A stretch of DNA of 64,000 nt from Microbacterium sp. LWH3-1.2 (GCF_040675855.1 NZ_JBEGIK010000001.1:558001-622000), one strand, 5' to 3'; positions 25,734-37,980 are shown, counted from the first letter of the stretch. The notes: generated by a model not told the origin, from the sequence alone. A program made the numbers and translations.

Positions 25734-26550
25734 GCTCCACCTCCTTGATTCCGTGATACCAGCGAAGCACGCGCCGCTCGACGAATCCGAAGATCACCGC
25801 GAGCAGGACGCCGATGAGGCCGAGCAGCACGATGCCGCTCCACATCTCGGCGATGAGGTAGTTGCGCTGCAAGAAGACGATCCGATAGCCCAGGCCCGAG
25901 GACGAGAAGAACATCTCGGAGATGACCATCAGGATCAGTGCGATCGAGAGGCACTGCCGCACGCCCGTCATGATCCGCGGACTCGCCGCCGGCAGCACCA
26001 GGTACCGCAGGCGCTCTCCCGAGGTCACAGCGAACGACCGTGCGGTCTCGGTCATCACCGAGTCCGTCGAACGGACGCCCTCGATGGTGTTCAGCAGCAC
26101 GGGCCAGATCGCGCCGGCGACGATCACGACCACCTTCATGAGGTCGTTCGCACCGACGAGCACCGCCACGATCGGGATCAGCACCGGCGGCGGCACCGCG
26201 CGGAAGAACTCGAACACGGGCTCGAGCAGCTCGCGCAGCCACTGCACCAGCCCGATGACGATGCCCGCCGCGATACCGAGGACGACGGCCAGCACGATGC
26301 CGATCGCGAGCCGGCCGAGGCTGGGCACGACGTCGTCGAAGAATGCCGGGCCCACCCACGTCTCGACGAACGCCTCGGCGATGACGAGCGGGCTCGGGAA
26401 GAACGGGGCGGGCGAGATCGAGGACCAGATGCCCCAGAGCACGAGCAGGATGATGGGCAGCCCGAGCGCATAGGCGGTGTTCTCGCCGAACTTCGCCCAC
26501 ACCCGCGACGGGCGGCGGGCGGTGACGACGGTGCTCGTGTAGAGAGTCAC
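25726..26550 (-). CDS. ABC transporter permease 2, SsuC-like
   Basis: 274-aa permease with about six helices and the EAA-type loop (TARSFAVTSGERLRYLVLPAASPRIMTG broken across the coupling helix). GTG start overlaps the preceding stop (GTGA) with GGAGGAGG before it. Pairs with the permease encoded just upstream, so the channel is probably a heterodimer rather than the usual SsuC homodimer. Confidence 0.86.
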   Translation of the reverse strand: MTLYTSTVVTARRPSRVWAKFGENTAYALGLPIILLVLWGIWSSISPAPFFPSPLVIAEAFVETWVGPAFFDDVVPSLGRLAIGIVLAVVLGIAAGIVIGLVQWLRELLEPVFEFFRAVPPPVLIPIVAVLVGANDLMKVVVIVAGAIWPVLLNTIEGVRSTDSVMTETARSFAVTSGERLRYLVLPAASPRIMTGVRQCLSIALILMVISEMFFSSSGLGYRIVFLQRNYLIAEMWSGIVLLGLIGVLLAVIFGFVERRVLRWYHGIKEVERA

Positions 26551-27380
26551 AGGACCTCCTCCCCTCGGATGGACTGGTGCCACGACAGCGACCGTCGCTC
26601 GATCGCCCGGAACACGAGGTTTACGAGCAGGCCGAGCATTCCGGTCACGATCACGAGGGCGTACACCGTCGTCCACTGCCCGGATTCGCGAGCGAGCATG
26701 ATCGCACGCCCGAGACCCGGGATGCTGATGAACATCTCCGCGGTGATCGCGAGGATCAGCGCCACGGTCGCCGCGAGTCGCAGGCCGGTCATGAGATACG
26801 GCAGCGCCGTCGGGAAGACCAGGTTGACGATCCGCGACCCTCGCGACAGCCCGAAGCTGCGGGCCGTGTCGCGGGCGACGGCGTCGACGTCGGCGACGCC
26901 GTAGAGCACCTGGATGAACACCTGCCAGAAGCTGGCGTACACGATGATCAGGAGCGCCGCCTGCAGCTGATAGCCGAACATGAGGATCGCGAGCGGGATG
27001 AGAGCGACCGACGGGATCGGCCGGAGGAACTCCACCGTGGTGTGCGTCGCGCGGCGCAGGAACGGCACCAGGCCGATGACGGTGCCGAGCACCACGGCGA
27101 GCACCGTCGCGATCAACAGGCCCAGCGCCCAGGAGGTCAGCGTGCGGCCGATGTTTCGCCAGAACTCCAGATCGCCGAAGAGCACGAACAGCTGGGCGAT
27201 CGTCTCGGTCGCCGTGGGGAAGTACGCCGGGTTCACGATCCCGAGCGTCGGCAAGAGCTGCCAGGTCGCCAGGAAGCCGATGATGCCGGCGACGCCGAGC
27301 ACGAACTTGCGCATGGTGCGGTGCTGCCGGGCGCGCGGCGACGTGGCGACGATCGCGGGAGCATCAGCGGTGGCGGTCAC
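26547..27380 (-). CDS. ABC transporter permease 1, SsuC-like
   Basis: 277-aa permease with a cytoplasmic N-terminus of about 25 residues, roughly six helices and the coupling-loop motif ARDTARSFGLSRGSRIVNLV. GTG start. It follows an intercistronic hairpin after the substrate-binding gene, which would lower permease expression relative to the binding protein. Confidence 0.86.
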   Translation of the reverse strand: MTATADAPAIVATSPRARQHRTMRKFVLGVAGIIGFLATWQLLPTLGIVNPAYFPTATETIAQLFVLFGDLEFWRNIGRTLTSWALGLLIATVLAVVLGTVIGLVPFLRRATHTTVEFLRPIPSVALIPLAILMFGYQLQAALLIIVYASFWQVFIQVLYGVADVDAVARDTARSFGLSRGSRIVNLVFPTALPYLMTGLRLAATVALILAITAEMFISIPGLGRAIMLARESGQWTTVYALVIVTGMLGLLVNLVFRAIERRSLSWHQSIRGEEVL

Positions 27381-27488
27381 GGTGCCTCCGATCGGTGCGA
27401 GTCAGGTCGTGCGGGCGTCGGTGCGACGCTCCACGAGGTGGGGAGGGGACGGAGCAGGTGAGCGGAAACTGCGTCACGGGACGCGGGT

Positions 27489-27523
27489 GGTGGCGGATGC
27501 CGCGGCACGCGGCATCCGTCACC
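27489..27523 (-). terminator. Intercistronic hairpin between binding protein and permease
   Basis: 15-bp stem with one G-T wobble and a 5-nt loop, arms GGTGGCGGATGCCGC and its complement. It lies after the lipoprotein stop and before the first permease, and probably protects or attenuates the transcript. Confidence 0.6.
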
Positions 27524-27537
27524 CTCTCGTCGTGCGA

Positions 27538-28530
27538 CTACTGCTGCTGGAGCAGGCGGTCGTAGTCGGGCTCGGCGTCGATGTAGGCGAACTCGACGGC
27601 GAGAGCGCCGAGGTCCTCGATGCCTGCGCCGGCGAGGTCCCACGTGAAGGTGGGGAGGGTGATGCCCGCCGCGGCCTCCTCGGGGATGTCGAGGTTGGTC
27701 GCGATCGCGGCGCGTACGGCATCCTCGTTGTCGGCCGCCCAGTCCAGCGCCTCCGCCATCGCCTCGGAGTACGCCGTCACCAGGTCGGGGTCCTCGTCGA
27801 TGAGCGTCTGCGTCGTGATGTTCGTGAGCACCGAGAGCCCCGGGATCGTCGCCTGGTACGGCTGCACGACCGACACCCCGCCGTCACCGACGATCATCGC
27901 GCGGAACGGGTCGGGTGCCCAGGCGGCGTCCATGGTTCCCGCCTCGAGCTGTGCCGGGACGTCGGGGAACGCGACCTCGACGAACTCGATCGTCGAGGGG
28001 TCTCCGCCGTCGTCCTGCACGGCCTTGCGGATCGTGAGGTCGCCGGCGGCGCCGATGGTGTTCACCGACACCTTCTTGCCGGCGAGATCGGCGGGCCGCA
28101 TGATGCCCGAGTCGCCGAGCGCGACGACCGCGTTGACGTCGGTCTCGTCTGCGAGGCTGTTGGCGTAGTTCCCGACGATCACGACGCCGAGGTCCTGCTG
28201 GTCGGCGCGGATGGGCCCGAACGGCTGGCCGATCGCGAACTGGATGTCGCCGCTGAGGAGCGCGGGAATGGCGTTCGCGCCGCCCTGGGAAGGCACGACC
28301 TCGATCTCGAGGCCGTGCTCCTCGAAGATCCCCTCGTCGATCGCCGCCCAGAGCGCGCCGGTCTCGGCGATGGGCAGCGCGGCGACGCGGACGGGGGTCA
28401 GCTCGCCCGAGCCGCCGGCGTCGCCGGTGGACGTGGCGGTGGACGCGGGATCGGCGGCGGAATCGGTGCAGCCGCTCAGGGCGAGCGCGGCGGCGGCGAG
28501 AACGCCGAGGGTGACAAGACTCTTCTTCAT
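27538..28530 (-). CDS. ABC transporter substrate-binding lipoprotein, SsuA/NMT1-like
   Basis: 330-aa lipoprotein: MKKSLVTLGV signal, lipobox LSGC at about residues 18-21, acidic/Ser-rich linker, then the NMT1/SsuA fold (ETGALWAAIDEGIFEEHGLEIE; GGANAIPALLSGDIQFAIG). First gene of an operon with two permeases, ATPase and PaaX regulator. A promoter with TTGACA (28648-28653) and GACGAT (28625-28630) overlaps a GntR-type box, suggesting GntR control. The ligand is not evident. Confidence 0.87.
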   Translation of the reverse strand: MKKSLVTLGVLAAAALALSGCTDSAADPASTATSTGDAGGSGELTPVRVAALPIAETGALWAAIDEGIFEEHGLEIEVVPSQGGANAIPALLSGDIQFAIGQPFGPIRADQQDLGVVIVGNYANSLADETDVNAVVALGDSGIMRPADLAGKKVSVNTIGAAGDLTIRKAVQDDGGDPSTIEFVEVAFPDVPAQLEAGTMDAAWAPDPFRAMIVGDGGVSVVQPYQATIPGLSVLTNITTQTLIDEDPDLVTAYSEAMAEALDWAADNEDAVRAAIATNLDIPEEAAAGITLPTFTWDLAGAGIEDLGALAVEFAYIDAEPDYDRLLQQQ

Positions 28531-28624
28531 TGACGGGCCTCTCGTGACGGTGCGGGTCCGCCGGCGGCCGGGTTTCGTCCGACGAAGAGCCGGAGTCCTC
28601 ACCTCGGCGTGCCGGACATAAGTC

Positions 28625-28660
28625 ATCGTCCGCCAGACGCGCATGATTGTCAACAGTTTC
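28625..28660 (-). promoter_or_regulatory. Promoter and GntR-type box of SsuABC-like operon
   Basis: Minus-strand -35 TTGACA and -10 GACGAT with a 17-bp spacer. The box GATTGTCAACAGTTTC (28645-28660) overlaps the -35, matching the FCD-type GntR pattern TTGT-NN-AC found at three other sites here. Confidence 0.55.
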
Positions 28661-28776
28661 GTGACGCCCGTCACACTTCACTTGAACACGAGCTCCCGCA
28701 TCCGTTCAACGGAACCGCGGCGAGCCCCACCCGGCGCCCGCCCGGAGGATGGCAGGGCATCATCGGCAATTCGCTA

Positions 28777-28805
28777 TTGCCATTACCTATGCCCATAGGT
28801 AATCT
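28777..28805 (+). promoter_or_regulatory. metF promoter with palindromic operator in the spacer
   Basis: TTGCCA (28777-28782), 17-bp spacer, TAATCT (28800-28805). A perfect palindrome TTACCTATGCCCATAGGTAA (28783-28802) fills the spacer, ideal for repression by occlusion. It reads to metF, about 55 bp downstream. The binder (PaaX, MarR or PadR) is unknown. Confidence 0.7.
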
Positions 28806-28859
28806 GACATCACTCCCCGCGGTGCGAAGACGCCCGCGCCGAGGAAAGGACCTCGATCA

Positions 28860-32103
<3,244 letters not shown>

Positions 32104-32113
32104 CCGGAACCGC

Positions 32114-32180
32114 TGAGACCCCAGCAGACGGACGAGACCGCGGGCGAACCCCGAGGTCTCGTTCGTCGGCTGGGGTCTCA
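32114..32180. terminator. Long near-perfect hairpin after ligM copy 1
   Basis: Outer arms TGAGACCCCAGC and GCTGGGGTCTCA pair perfectly over 12 bp. A further 13-bp inner stem (32127-32139 with 32155-32167, one wobble) closes a 15-nt loop. It starts 10 bp after the ligM stop, between it and padR, and is a probable terminator. Confidence 0.7.
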
Positions 32181-32224
32181 CTGTCTTCGGCCCGCTACCC
32201 TCGGGCGAGGAAGGAGAGCATCTG

Positions 32225-32806
32225 ATGAGCCTGCGCTACGCACTGCTGGCGATCCTGCGGGTCGGCCCGCTCTCGGGCTACGACCTGCAGAAGCAGTTCC
32301 ACCAGTCCGTCGGACACGTGTGGCACGCGCCCGACTCCCAGATCTACCCCGAGCTGCGCAAGATGGAGGAGCTCGGCCTGATCGAGGGCGAGGAGCAGAC
32401 GCGCGGTGAGCGCGGCACGCGGCGGATGTACCACGTGACGGCTGCCGGCAACCAGGCCTTCCTGGACTGGATGGCCGCTCCTCTGGACTATCAGCGCGTG
32501 CGCGATCCCGCGCACCTGCGCGCCGCCTATCTCGAGACGGCGACCCCCGAGGCCGCCCGCACGTTCCTCGAGCGCCACATCGCCCAGTGGGAAGGCGAAC
32601 TGGCGCAGTGGGAGGGCGAGCTCGAGCGCATCGACGCCATCGCCAATCCGATGCTGGTCCGCCGGCTCGCGGTGACTCCCGACACCGACCGCGAGCGCAC
32701 CATCGCCTACAAGCGCTTCGCCTACGAGGGCCTCGTCGAGCGCGCCCAGGGCGAGATCGCGTGGGCCCGCCGGGGGCTCACGCTGGTGGACCGCCTGGGG
32801 TCCTGA
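32225..32806 (+). CDS. PadR-family transcriptional regulator
   Basis: 193-aa PadR protein: N-terminal winged helix (residues 1-80, YALLAILRVGPLSGYDLQKQ; SQIYPELRKMEELGLI) and a helical C-terminal dimerisation domain with two WEGEL repeats near 120-135. AAGGAGAG precedes the ATG. In Corynebacterium the vanillate demethylase repressor VanR is a PadR-type protein, so control of the nearby O-demethylase genes is a reasonable inference. Confidence 0.87.
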   Translation: MSLRYALLAILRVGPLSGYDLQKQFHQSVGHVWHAPDSQIYPELRKMEELGLIEGEEQTRGERGTRRMYHVTAAGNQAFLDWMAAPLDYQRVRDPAHLRAAYLETATPEAARTFLERHIAQWEGELAQWEGELERIDAIANPMLVRRLAVTPDTDRERTIAYKRFAYEGLVERAQGEIAWARRGLTLVDRLGS

Positions 32807-32842
32807 TCCGGCGCCTGCCCCCCGGCCGGAGCGGATCCTCTT

Positions 32843-32913
32843 CGTTTGGGGCGCACCGCGCACGTTCGGGGCGCGCATCGCACGCCCCGAACGCGCGCCG
32901 CACGCCCCAAACG
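32843..32913. repeat. 71-bp four-box palindromic element, copy 3
   Basis: Box starts 32848, 32868, 32883 and 32903 (20/15/20). Outer arms CGTTTGGGGCG/CGCCCCAAACG and inner arms CGTTCGGGGCG/CGCCCCGAACG are both perfect. It sits between convergent padR and the DUF6351 gene. Confidence 0.85.
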
Positions 32914-32985
32914 GAGAAGCTGCCCCCGGCCGAACGCCGCATCCCCCTGGCCGACGGGTCGACCAGGGGGATGCGGCTGCAAGGG

Positions 32986-35358
32986 TCAGGACTGGCCCGG
33001 CGCCTTCTTCACCTGCTGCGTCTCGGCGGAGAGCAAGGTCTGCGAGACCTGGTCATCCGTCGACAGCGTCACCCTCACACGGAGCTGCGCTCCGACGAGG
33101 TCGGCCGTGGGGCCGAACGACGCCTGGGTGGCGCCGTCGATCGGCGAGCCGTCCGCGATCCACTGGTAGGCGATCGCCGCGCCCGCCGGCGCGGCGACCT
33201 CGGCGGTCACCACCTCGCCGACGCGCGGGGTGCCCACGACCTCGGGCGCGGCGGCGGTCACGGCCTCGGTCGTCCCGAAGTCGAGCCACGTGCCCTCGAG
33301 CTGCGTGTGCCCCTGCGGGCGCTGGTTCCAGTCGCAGACGCCCGACGGGAACGTCGCGAGCAGTCGCGCCCATTGCGCATCGTCCATCGCCGGATAGTAG
33401 GTGCGCACCGGCTGCGTCAGCGCGCATTTCAGTCCGTCCGCGATGAGCGGCATGCCCGCCTCCGCCCGCGGCTGCGAGTGGTACGGGTACAGCGTGTTGC
33501 ACGCCGTCGAGGGGTCGTCGTAATCGAGTGGCTCGGCGATGAAGGCCATCTGTGCGTCGAAGCAGCCGTCGACGAGGTCGGCCGGCCGTGCCGCCACGGT
33601 GCGCGCACGGTCGCCCGGGCCGCCGGCCGCCTCGATCGCGTCGAGCCAGTCCTCCAGCTTGTCGAGCGCGGCCACCCGCATCTGGTTGGTGTTGGCTCCG
33701 ATGTTCGCGCCCGTCCAGTTGACGTGCGTTCCGGCGTCGCCGTGCGCCGCGAGCATGCGCTCGCGGATGATCGCCGACCGGTAGCGCTCGTGGAAGTCGC
33801 CCGTGGGGTCGGTGTAGTTGCGGATCTCGATCACCGGCGTCCATGCCAGGCCGCCCGTCATCATGTTGATGCGTCCGGTCGCGTACGCCCGCTCGATCGC
33901 CTCGACGCTCGCCTCCGAGCGCGCCGCGGTGCGGTTGCCGTCAACGCCCATGCCGCCGACCTGCTCGTTGAGCGAGACGAACTGCTCGACGGTGATCGCT
34001 CCGCTCTCGAGGGCGTTCCAGCCGTACTGCACGCCGACGTTGTCGGGCTCCACGCGCAGACCGCGGCCCTCGGCATCCGTCCCGTAGACGTTCTCGACCA
34101 TGTCCGCGATCGTGCAGCGCAGGCCTCCCGGGTTGCTGGGGGACCAGCGATCGGCGAGGGGGATCGCCGGGTTGCAGCCGCGCGTGGGATCGTCCACGCC
34201 GTCGAAGAAGGTGAAGCCGAAGCACGTTCCCGGCACGGCGTGCCCGGTGACCGCGACCTTCTGCGCGTCTGTCCAGCCGGCGCCGGCGGGCGAGTTCCAG
34301 TAGGTGAGGAGACCCCGGCAGTCGTGGCCGCCGATCGTGGTCGACCGCTCGTCGGGGTATCCGATCTCACCGAGCACGCCGTCGAGGATGCCGGGGTAGT
34401 TGTTGGCGAGCAGGAGCTGCTGCATCGTGCCCGCCGATCCGCCTGAGCCGATCGTGTAGTCGACGGGGCCGAGCTGCTCGACGATGTGCTCCTTGACCAT
34501 CATCGCGGTCTCGGCGCTCGTGACGTCGTTGCAGTTCTGCGCGAAGACGTTGAACGTCGCCGAGGCGACCGCGTAGCCGCGGCTGAGGAAGAGGTCGTTC
34601 TGCACGCCGCCGGTGCTGGTGCCCTGCCAGTACCCGACTCCGCACGCGCCGCCGAAGGTGTAGACGAGCTTGCCGTTCCAGCCCGGGGTGGCCGTCCACG
34701 GCGCGGGCTCGGCCGTGCCGGGGACGTGGAGCACCGCGGTCTCGTAGACCGCGCGGTTGATGGTGCCGCGCTCGACACGCACGACGTACGGCACGGTGGC
34801 GCCGTCGACGGTCGTCGTCGCGAGGTTCGCCGGGGTGGACCCGTCGGTCGGGTAGTCCGCGAACTGTCCGGCGGTCGTGCGGTAGCGGTAGCTCACCGAG
34901 GGAGCCGCGACGTGGCAGTCCTCGTCCACCGCACCGAGGTTCCACGGCGCGCCGGACGCCGTGCAGTACATCGGATGCTGCGGCCCCGAGAACACCGGAC
35001 CGGCGATGGGATGGTTCTCGACCTCGAGCGCAGCCTGGACCTGACCGTTCTTCTTGGTGACCTGGATCTCGCTGACGCCCAGCGGCAGTCCGTCGACCAG
35101 CCCGATCAGCCGCCCGTCGACCGGGCGGAACGCTTCGGTCACGTCCACACCGGCCGACACGATGCGGAAGTCGTCGCGGGCGCCGGCGACCGAGACCAGG
35201 ACATCTCCGCCGGAGACGCTGTCCGCGCGTCCCGATTCGATCTCGATCGTGACCGGCTGCGCAGCGCTGACCGGTGTCGGCAGGGACAGGCCGGCGAGGA
35301 TCAGTCCCGCCGAGGCGAGCACCCCCATTGCGAGCGGTCCGGTTCTCGATCTCTTCAT
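32986..35358 (-). CDS. Secreted DUF6351 (tannase/feruloyl-esterase-like) hydrolase with C-terminal Ig-like domain
   Basis: 790 aa. A signal peptide (MKRSRTG, hydrophobic stretch, VSAAQ cleavage site near residue 33) shows export. The body is a large alpha/beta-hydrolase-type domain of the DUF6351 kind with an oxyanion-like GGACGVGYWQG and a nucleophile elbow IGSGGSAGTMQQ (Ser at about 308). Residues about 700-780 form a bacterial Ig-like domain (AIAYQWIADGSPIDGATQAS). GGAGGG precedes the ATG. In this island it probably frees aromatic acids from plant esters or hydrolysable tannins outside the cell; chemistry is inferred. Confidence 0.75.
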   Translation of the reverse strand: MKRSRTGPLAMGVLASAGLILAGLSLPTPVSAAQPVTIEIESGRADSVSGGDVLVSVAGARDDFRIVSAGVDVTEAFRPVDGRLIGLVDGLPLGVSEIQVTKKNGQVQAALEVENHPIAGPVFSGPQHPMYCTASGAPWNLGAVDEDCHVAAPSVSYRYRTTAGQFADYPTDGSTPANLATTTVDGATVPYVVRVERGTINRAVYETAVLHVPGTAEPAPWTATPGWNGKLVYTFGGACGVGYWQGTSTGGVQNDLFLSRGYAVASATFNVFAQNCNDVTSAETAMMVKEHIVEQLGPVDYTIGSGGSAGTMQQLLLANNYPGILDGVLGEIGYPDERSTTIGGHDCRGLLTYWNSPAGAGWTDAQKVAVTGHAVPGTCFGFTFFDGVDDPTRGCNPAIPLADRWSPSNPGGLRCTIADMVENVYGTDAEGRGLRVEPDNVGVQYGWNALESGAITVEQFVSLNEQVGGMGVDGNRTAARSEASVEAIERAYATGRINMMTGGLAWTPVIEIRNYTDPTGDFHERYRSAIIRERMLAAHGDAGTHVNWTGANIGANTNQMRVAALDKLEDWLDAIEAAGGPGDRARTVAARPADLVDGCFDAQMAFIAEPLDYDDPSTACNTLYPYHSQPRAEAGMPLIADGLKCALTQPVRTYYPAMDDAQWARLLATFPSGVCDWNQRPQGHTQLEGTWLDFGTTEAVTAAAPEVVGTPRVGEVVTAEVAAPAGAAIAYQWIADGSPIDGATQASFGPTADLVGAQLRVRVTLSTDDQVSQTLLSAETQQVKKAPGQS

Positions 35359-35452
35359 TGCACCCTCCGTCGACGTCGTCGTCATGGCGCAGCATCGTCA
35401 CTGCCGCCTAAGCGACAGAGTAGAACTCGTAGTGACGCTCGTCAACGAAAGA

Positions 35453-36349
35453 TTAAGTGTTGTTGTCCTCCGCCATCCGGCGTCGCGTGACGCGTTGCGC
35501 GAGGTCGGCGTCGATCTCGCCGACGAGGGTGCGGATGCGGCTCTCTGCGGCGTCCCCGAGCTCGTTGTAGCGCGACGCCCACGCACGACGCGTGGCGGCA
35601 CGGGGCCAATCGCCGGGCACCAGTTCGGCGGGCACGCCCGTGTCGAGCAGGCGGAACGTCTGCCAGCCCAGCATGAGCCGCATGCGCTCGACGAACGCCG
35701 CGACGGGCCCGTCCGGCTGCCCCGGCTTCATCGCCGCGGCGAACCGCCGATATTCGGCGGCGATGTCGTCGAGGTTCCAGGCCGACTGCGCACCGCCCGC
35801 GATCGTCGTCTGGAGGGTGGCGCGCATCGCCGTGACGTCGCCGACGCCGAGGTCCCGTAGCTCGGACATCGCCGCCGCGGCGCGATCCCGCGGCGACACC
35901 CACACGCCGTCGTACAGCGGGGCGAACCCGAGCCAGCGCAGCCGGGACCGCGCGAGGTGCCGCGAGGATCGCTCGGATTCGGGGATCGAGAAGGCGAGGA
36001 CCGTCCACAGTCCGTCCCACGAGGGCTCGACGAGACCGAACGACTCGAGCCAGGTGCCCTCCTCCGCGACGATGTCCAGGGACCTCGACGTGAGGCTGTG
36101 GGTCGTCCGCCGGCCCGCCCGCTCGGCCACCAGCAGGCCGGCCCGCACCATGCGCGCAAGCGTCGCCCGCGCGGCGGCCTCCTTGACGCCGAGGTCGGTG
36201 AGCGCGGTCACGAGCGCACCGGTCGGAAGAGCATCGTCGACGCCCCACCAGTAGTCGCCGAAGACGGTGAGGACCTGTCGGACCGGCGAGACCCGGCGGA
36301 ACTCGGGCGCGTCGGCGGGGTCCTCGGCGAGAGTCATGCGTGACATCAT
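35453..36349 (-). CDS. PaaX-family transcriptional regulator (second copy)
   Basis: 298-aa PaaX-like protein: N-terminal HTH (PTGALVTALTDLGVKEAAAR, about 40-65), central segment WDGLWTVLAFSIPESERSSR typical of PaaX, then APLYDGVWVSPRDRAAA and a helical C-terminus. In-frame ATGs at 36349, 36346 and 36337 are all possible; none has a clear ribosome site. It lies downstream of the aldehyde dehydrogenase on the same strand, beyond a 15-bp inverted repeat that includes its start. Target genes unknown. Confidence 0.8.
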   Translation of the reverse strand: MMSRMTLAEDPADAPEFRRVSPVRQVLTVFGDYWWGVDDALPTGALVTALTDLGVKEAAARATLARMVRAGLLVAERAGRRTTHSLTSRSLDIVAEEGTWLESFGLVEPSWDGLWTVLAFSIPESERSSRHLARSRLRWLGFAPLYDGVWVSPRDRAAAAMSELRDLGVGDVTAMRATLQTTIAGGAQSAWNLDDIAAEYRRFAAAMKPGQPDGPVAAFVERMRLMLGWQTFRLLDTGVPAELVPGDWPRAATRRAWASRYNELGDAAESRIRTLVGEIDADLAQRVTRRRMAEDNNT

Positions 36350-36379
36350 CCCATCGGCGCCGAGGGGATGACGTCACGC
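36338..36379. promoter_or_regulatory. 15-bp inverted repeat at the PaaX start / dehydrogenase end
   Basis: GCGTGACATCATCCC (36338-36352) pairs with 36365-36379 with one mismatch, spacer 12 bp. It begins four bases after the dehydrogenase stop and covers the possible paaX starts. Either a terminator or an autoregulatory PaaX site. Confidence 0.5.
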
Positions 36380-36383
36380 CGGC

Positions 36384-37880
36384 TCAGTGGGCCATCGAGG
36401 CCAGCACCTCCGGGTCGAGGGTCGCGATCGACCGGGTGTCCTGGAAGGCGCGGACACCCTCGATGCCCTGTTCCCGACCGAAGCCGGACTGCTTCATGCC
36501 GCCGAAGGGAGCGCGCAGGTCGAGGCGGGTCGCACCGTGGTCGTTGACCCACACGTAACCGCACTCCAGCTGCGAGCCGACCCGCTGCGCCGCCTCCGGC
36601 GATGCCGTCCACACCGAGCCGCACAGGCCGCCCCACGTGTCGTTGGCGAGCCGCACAGCCTCGGCCTCGTCATCGAACGGGATCACCGGGATCACGGGAC
36701 CGAACTGCTCCTGCGTGACGACCCGCAGGTCGAGCCCCGGGTCGACGACGATCGCCGGACGCACGAAGTTGCCGCCGGCCAGGTCGCCGCCCGGCAGCTC
36801 GCCGAACTCGCGGACGTCGGCGCCGGCATCCTTCGCCTCCTGGATGATCTCGTCGACGAAGGCCTTCTGCGCCGGCTGGTGCAGCGGTCCCATCGTGGTG
36901 CCCTCGTCGAGGCCGTAGCCGAGTCGCGCCGCCTGGAGTCGGGCGGAGAGCCCCTCGACGAGCTCGTCGGCGCGCGAGCGGTGCACGAAGACGCGCTTCG
37001 CGTTCATGCAGATCTGACCCGTCGTGTCGTAGATCGCCGCGTACAGGCGATCCAGGTGCGCGTCGTCGAGGATCGCATCGTCGAGGAACACTGCCGCGTC
37101 GTTGCCGCCCAGTTCGAGGGTGACGCGGGTGAGGGTCTTCGAGGCCATCTCCATGATCCGCTTGCCGCCGTTGACGCTGCCCGTGAAGCAGACCTTGGCG
37201 ATGTCGGGGCTCTGGATGAGCCCTGCCATGTCCTGGTCGCGGCCCGTCACGACGTTGAGCACGCCGGGCGGCAGCTTCTCGGCCACCCGCTGCACGACAC
37301 GGGCCGTGGCCAGCGGCGCCGAGGGCGGCGGCTTCACGATCGCCGTGTTGCCCGCGAGGAGGGCGTGCGGCAGCGCCGCCCCGAGGATCGCGATCGGCCA
37401 GTTGAAGGGCACGATCACGGTCACCACACCCAGCGGCTGGTACGTCACGTCCGTCGAGACCGGGATCGCGCCGGGGATCGGCGGCAGCGTCTTGGACACG
37501 TCGACCTCGTCGGCGAGCATCAGCGCGAGATTCCAGCGGATCTCGAACACCAGGGCGTCGATCCACGCCTCCATCCGGATCTTGCCGTTCTCCTGCGACA
37601 GGACGGCGGCGTCCTCGTCGCGGTCGTCGGCGATCCCTGCGATCGCCTCGGCCATCGCGGCCGCGCGCTCCTGCGGCGTGAGCGCCGCCCACGCCGGGAA
37701 CGCCTTCTTCGCCGCGGCCACGGCATCCTTCACATCGGACTCCGTGGCGGCTGCGGCCTCGCCGACGACCGCGCCCCGCTTGCCCGGATCGGCGATCGTC
37801 ATCACGTCTTCGGTGAACCGCTCCTCACCCCCGATGTAGAGCCCCGTCCGGACCGAAGTCCCCATCGCCGTCTCGCCCAT
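36384..37880 (-). CDS. Aldehyde dehydrogenase (paralogue of the one at 21814)
   Basis: 498-aa NAD(P)-dependent aldehyde dehydrogenase: VIVPFNWPIAILGAALPHAL, TLELGGNDAAVFLDDA, catalytic Cys in TTGQICMNAKRVFVH, APFGGMKQSGFGREQG. ATG at 37880 with GGAGAGG upstream; ATG at 37865 is an alternative. It is divergent from gntR with a GntR-type box between. Long identical stretches with the 21814 gene show a recent duplication with the copies placed under different regulators. Confidence 0.85.
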   Translation of the reverse strand: MGETAMGTSVRTGLYIGGEERFTEDVMTIADPGKRGAVVGEAAAATESDVKDAVAAAKKAFPAWAALTPQERAAAMAEAIAGIADDRDEDAAVLSQENGKIRMEAWIDALVFEIRWNLALMLADEVDVSKTLPPIPGAIPVSTDVTYQPLGVVTVIVPFNWPIAILGAALPHALLAGNTAIVKPPPSAPLATARVVQRVAEKLPPGVLNVVTGRDQDMAGLIQSPDIAKVCFTGSVNGGKRIMEMASKTLTRVTLELGGNDAAVFLDDAILDDAHLDRLYAAIYDTTGQICMNAKRVFVHRSRADELVEGLSARLQAARLGYGLDEGTTMGPLHQPAQKAFVDEIIQEAKDAGADVREFGELPGGDLAGGNFVRPAIVVDPGLDLRVVTQEQFGPVIPVIPFDDEAEAVRLANDTWGGLCGSVWTASPEAAQRVGSQLECGYVWVNDHGATRLDLRAPFGGMKQSGFGREQGIEGVRAFQDTRSIATLDPEVLASMAH

Positions 37881-37980
37881 GGAACGCCCACCTCTCCGTG
37901 TTGTCCGACGTGGATCCGCGCCTCGGGTCGGCGCGGATCGACACCTCTCCCAGCGTGCCTCTCGCATGCGCATGAAACAA

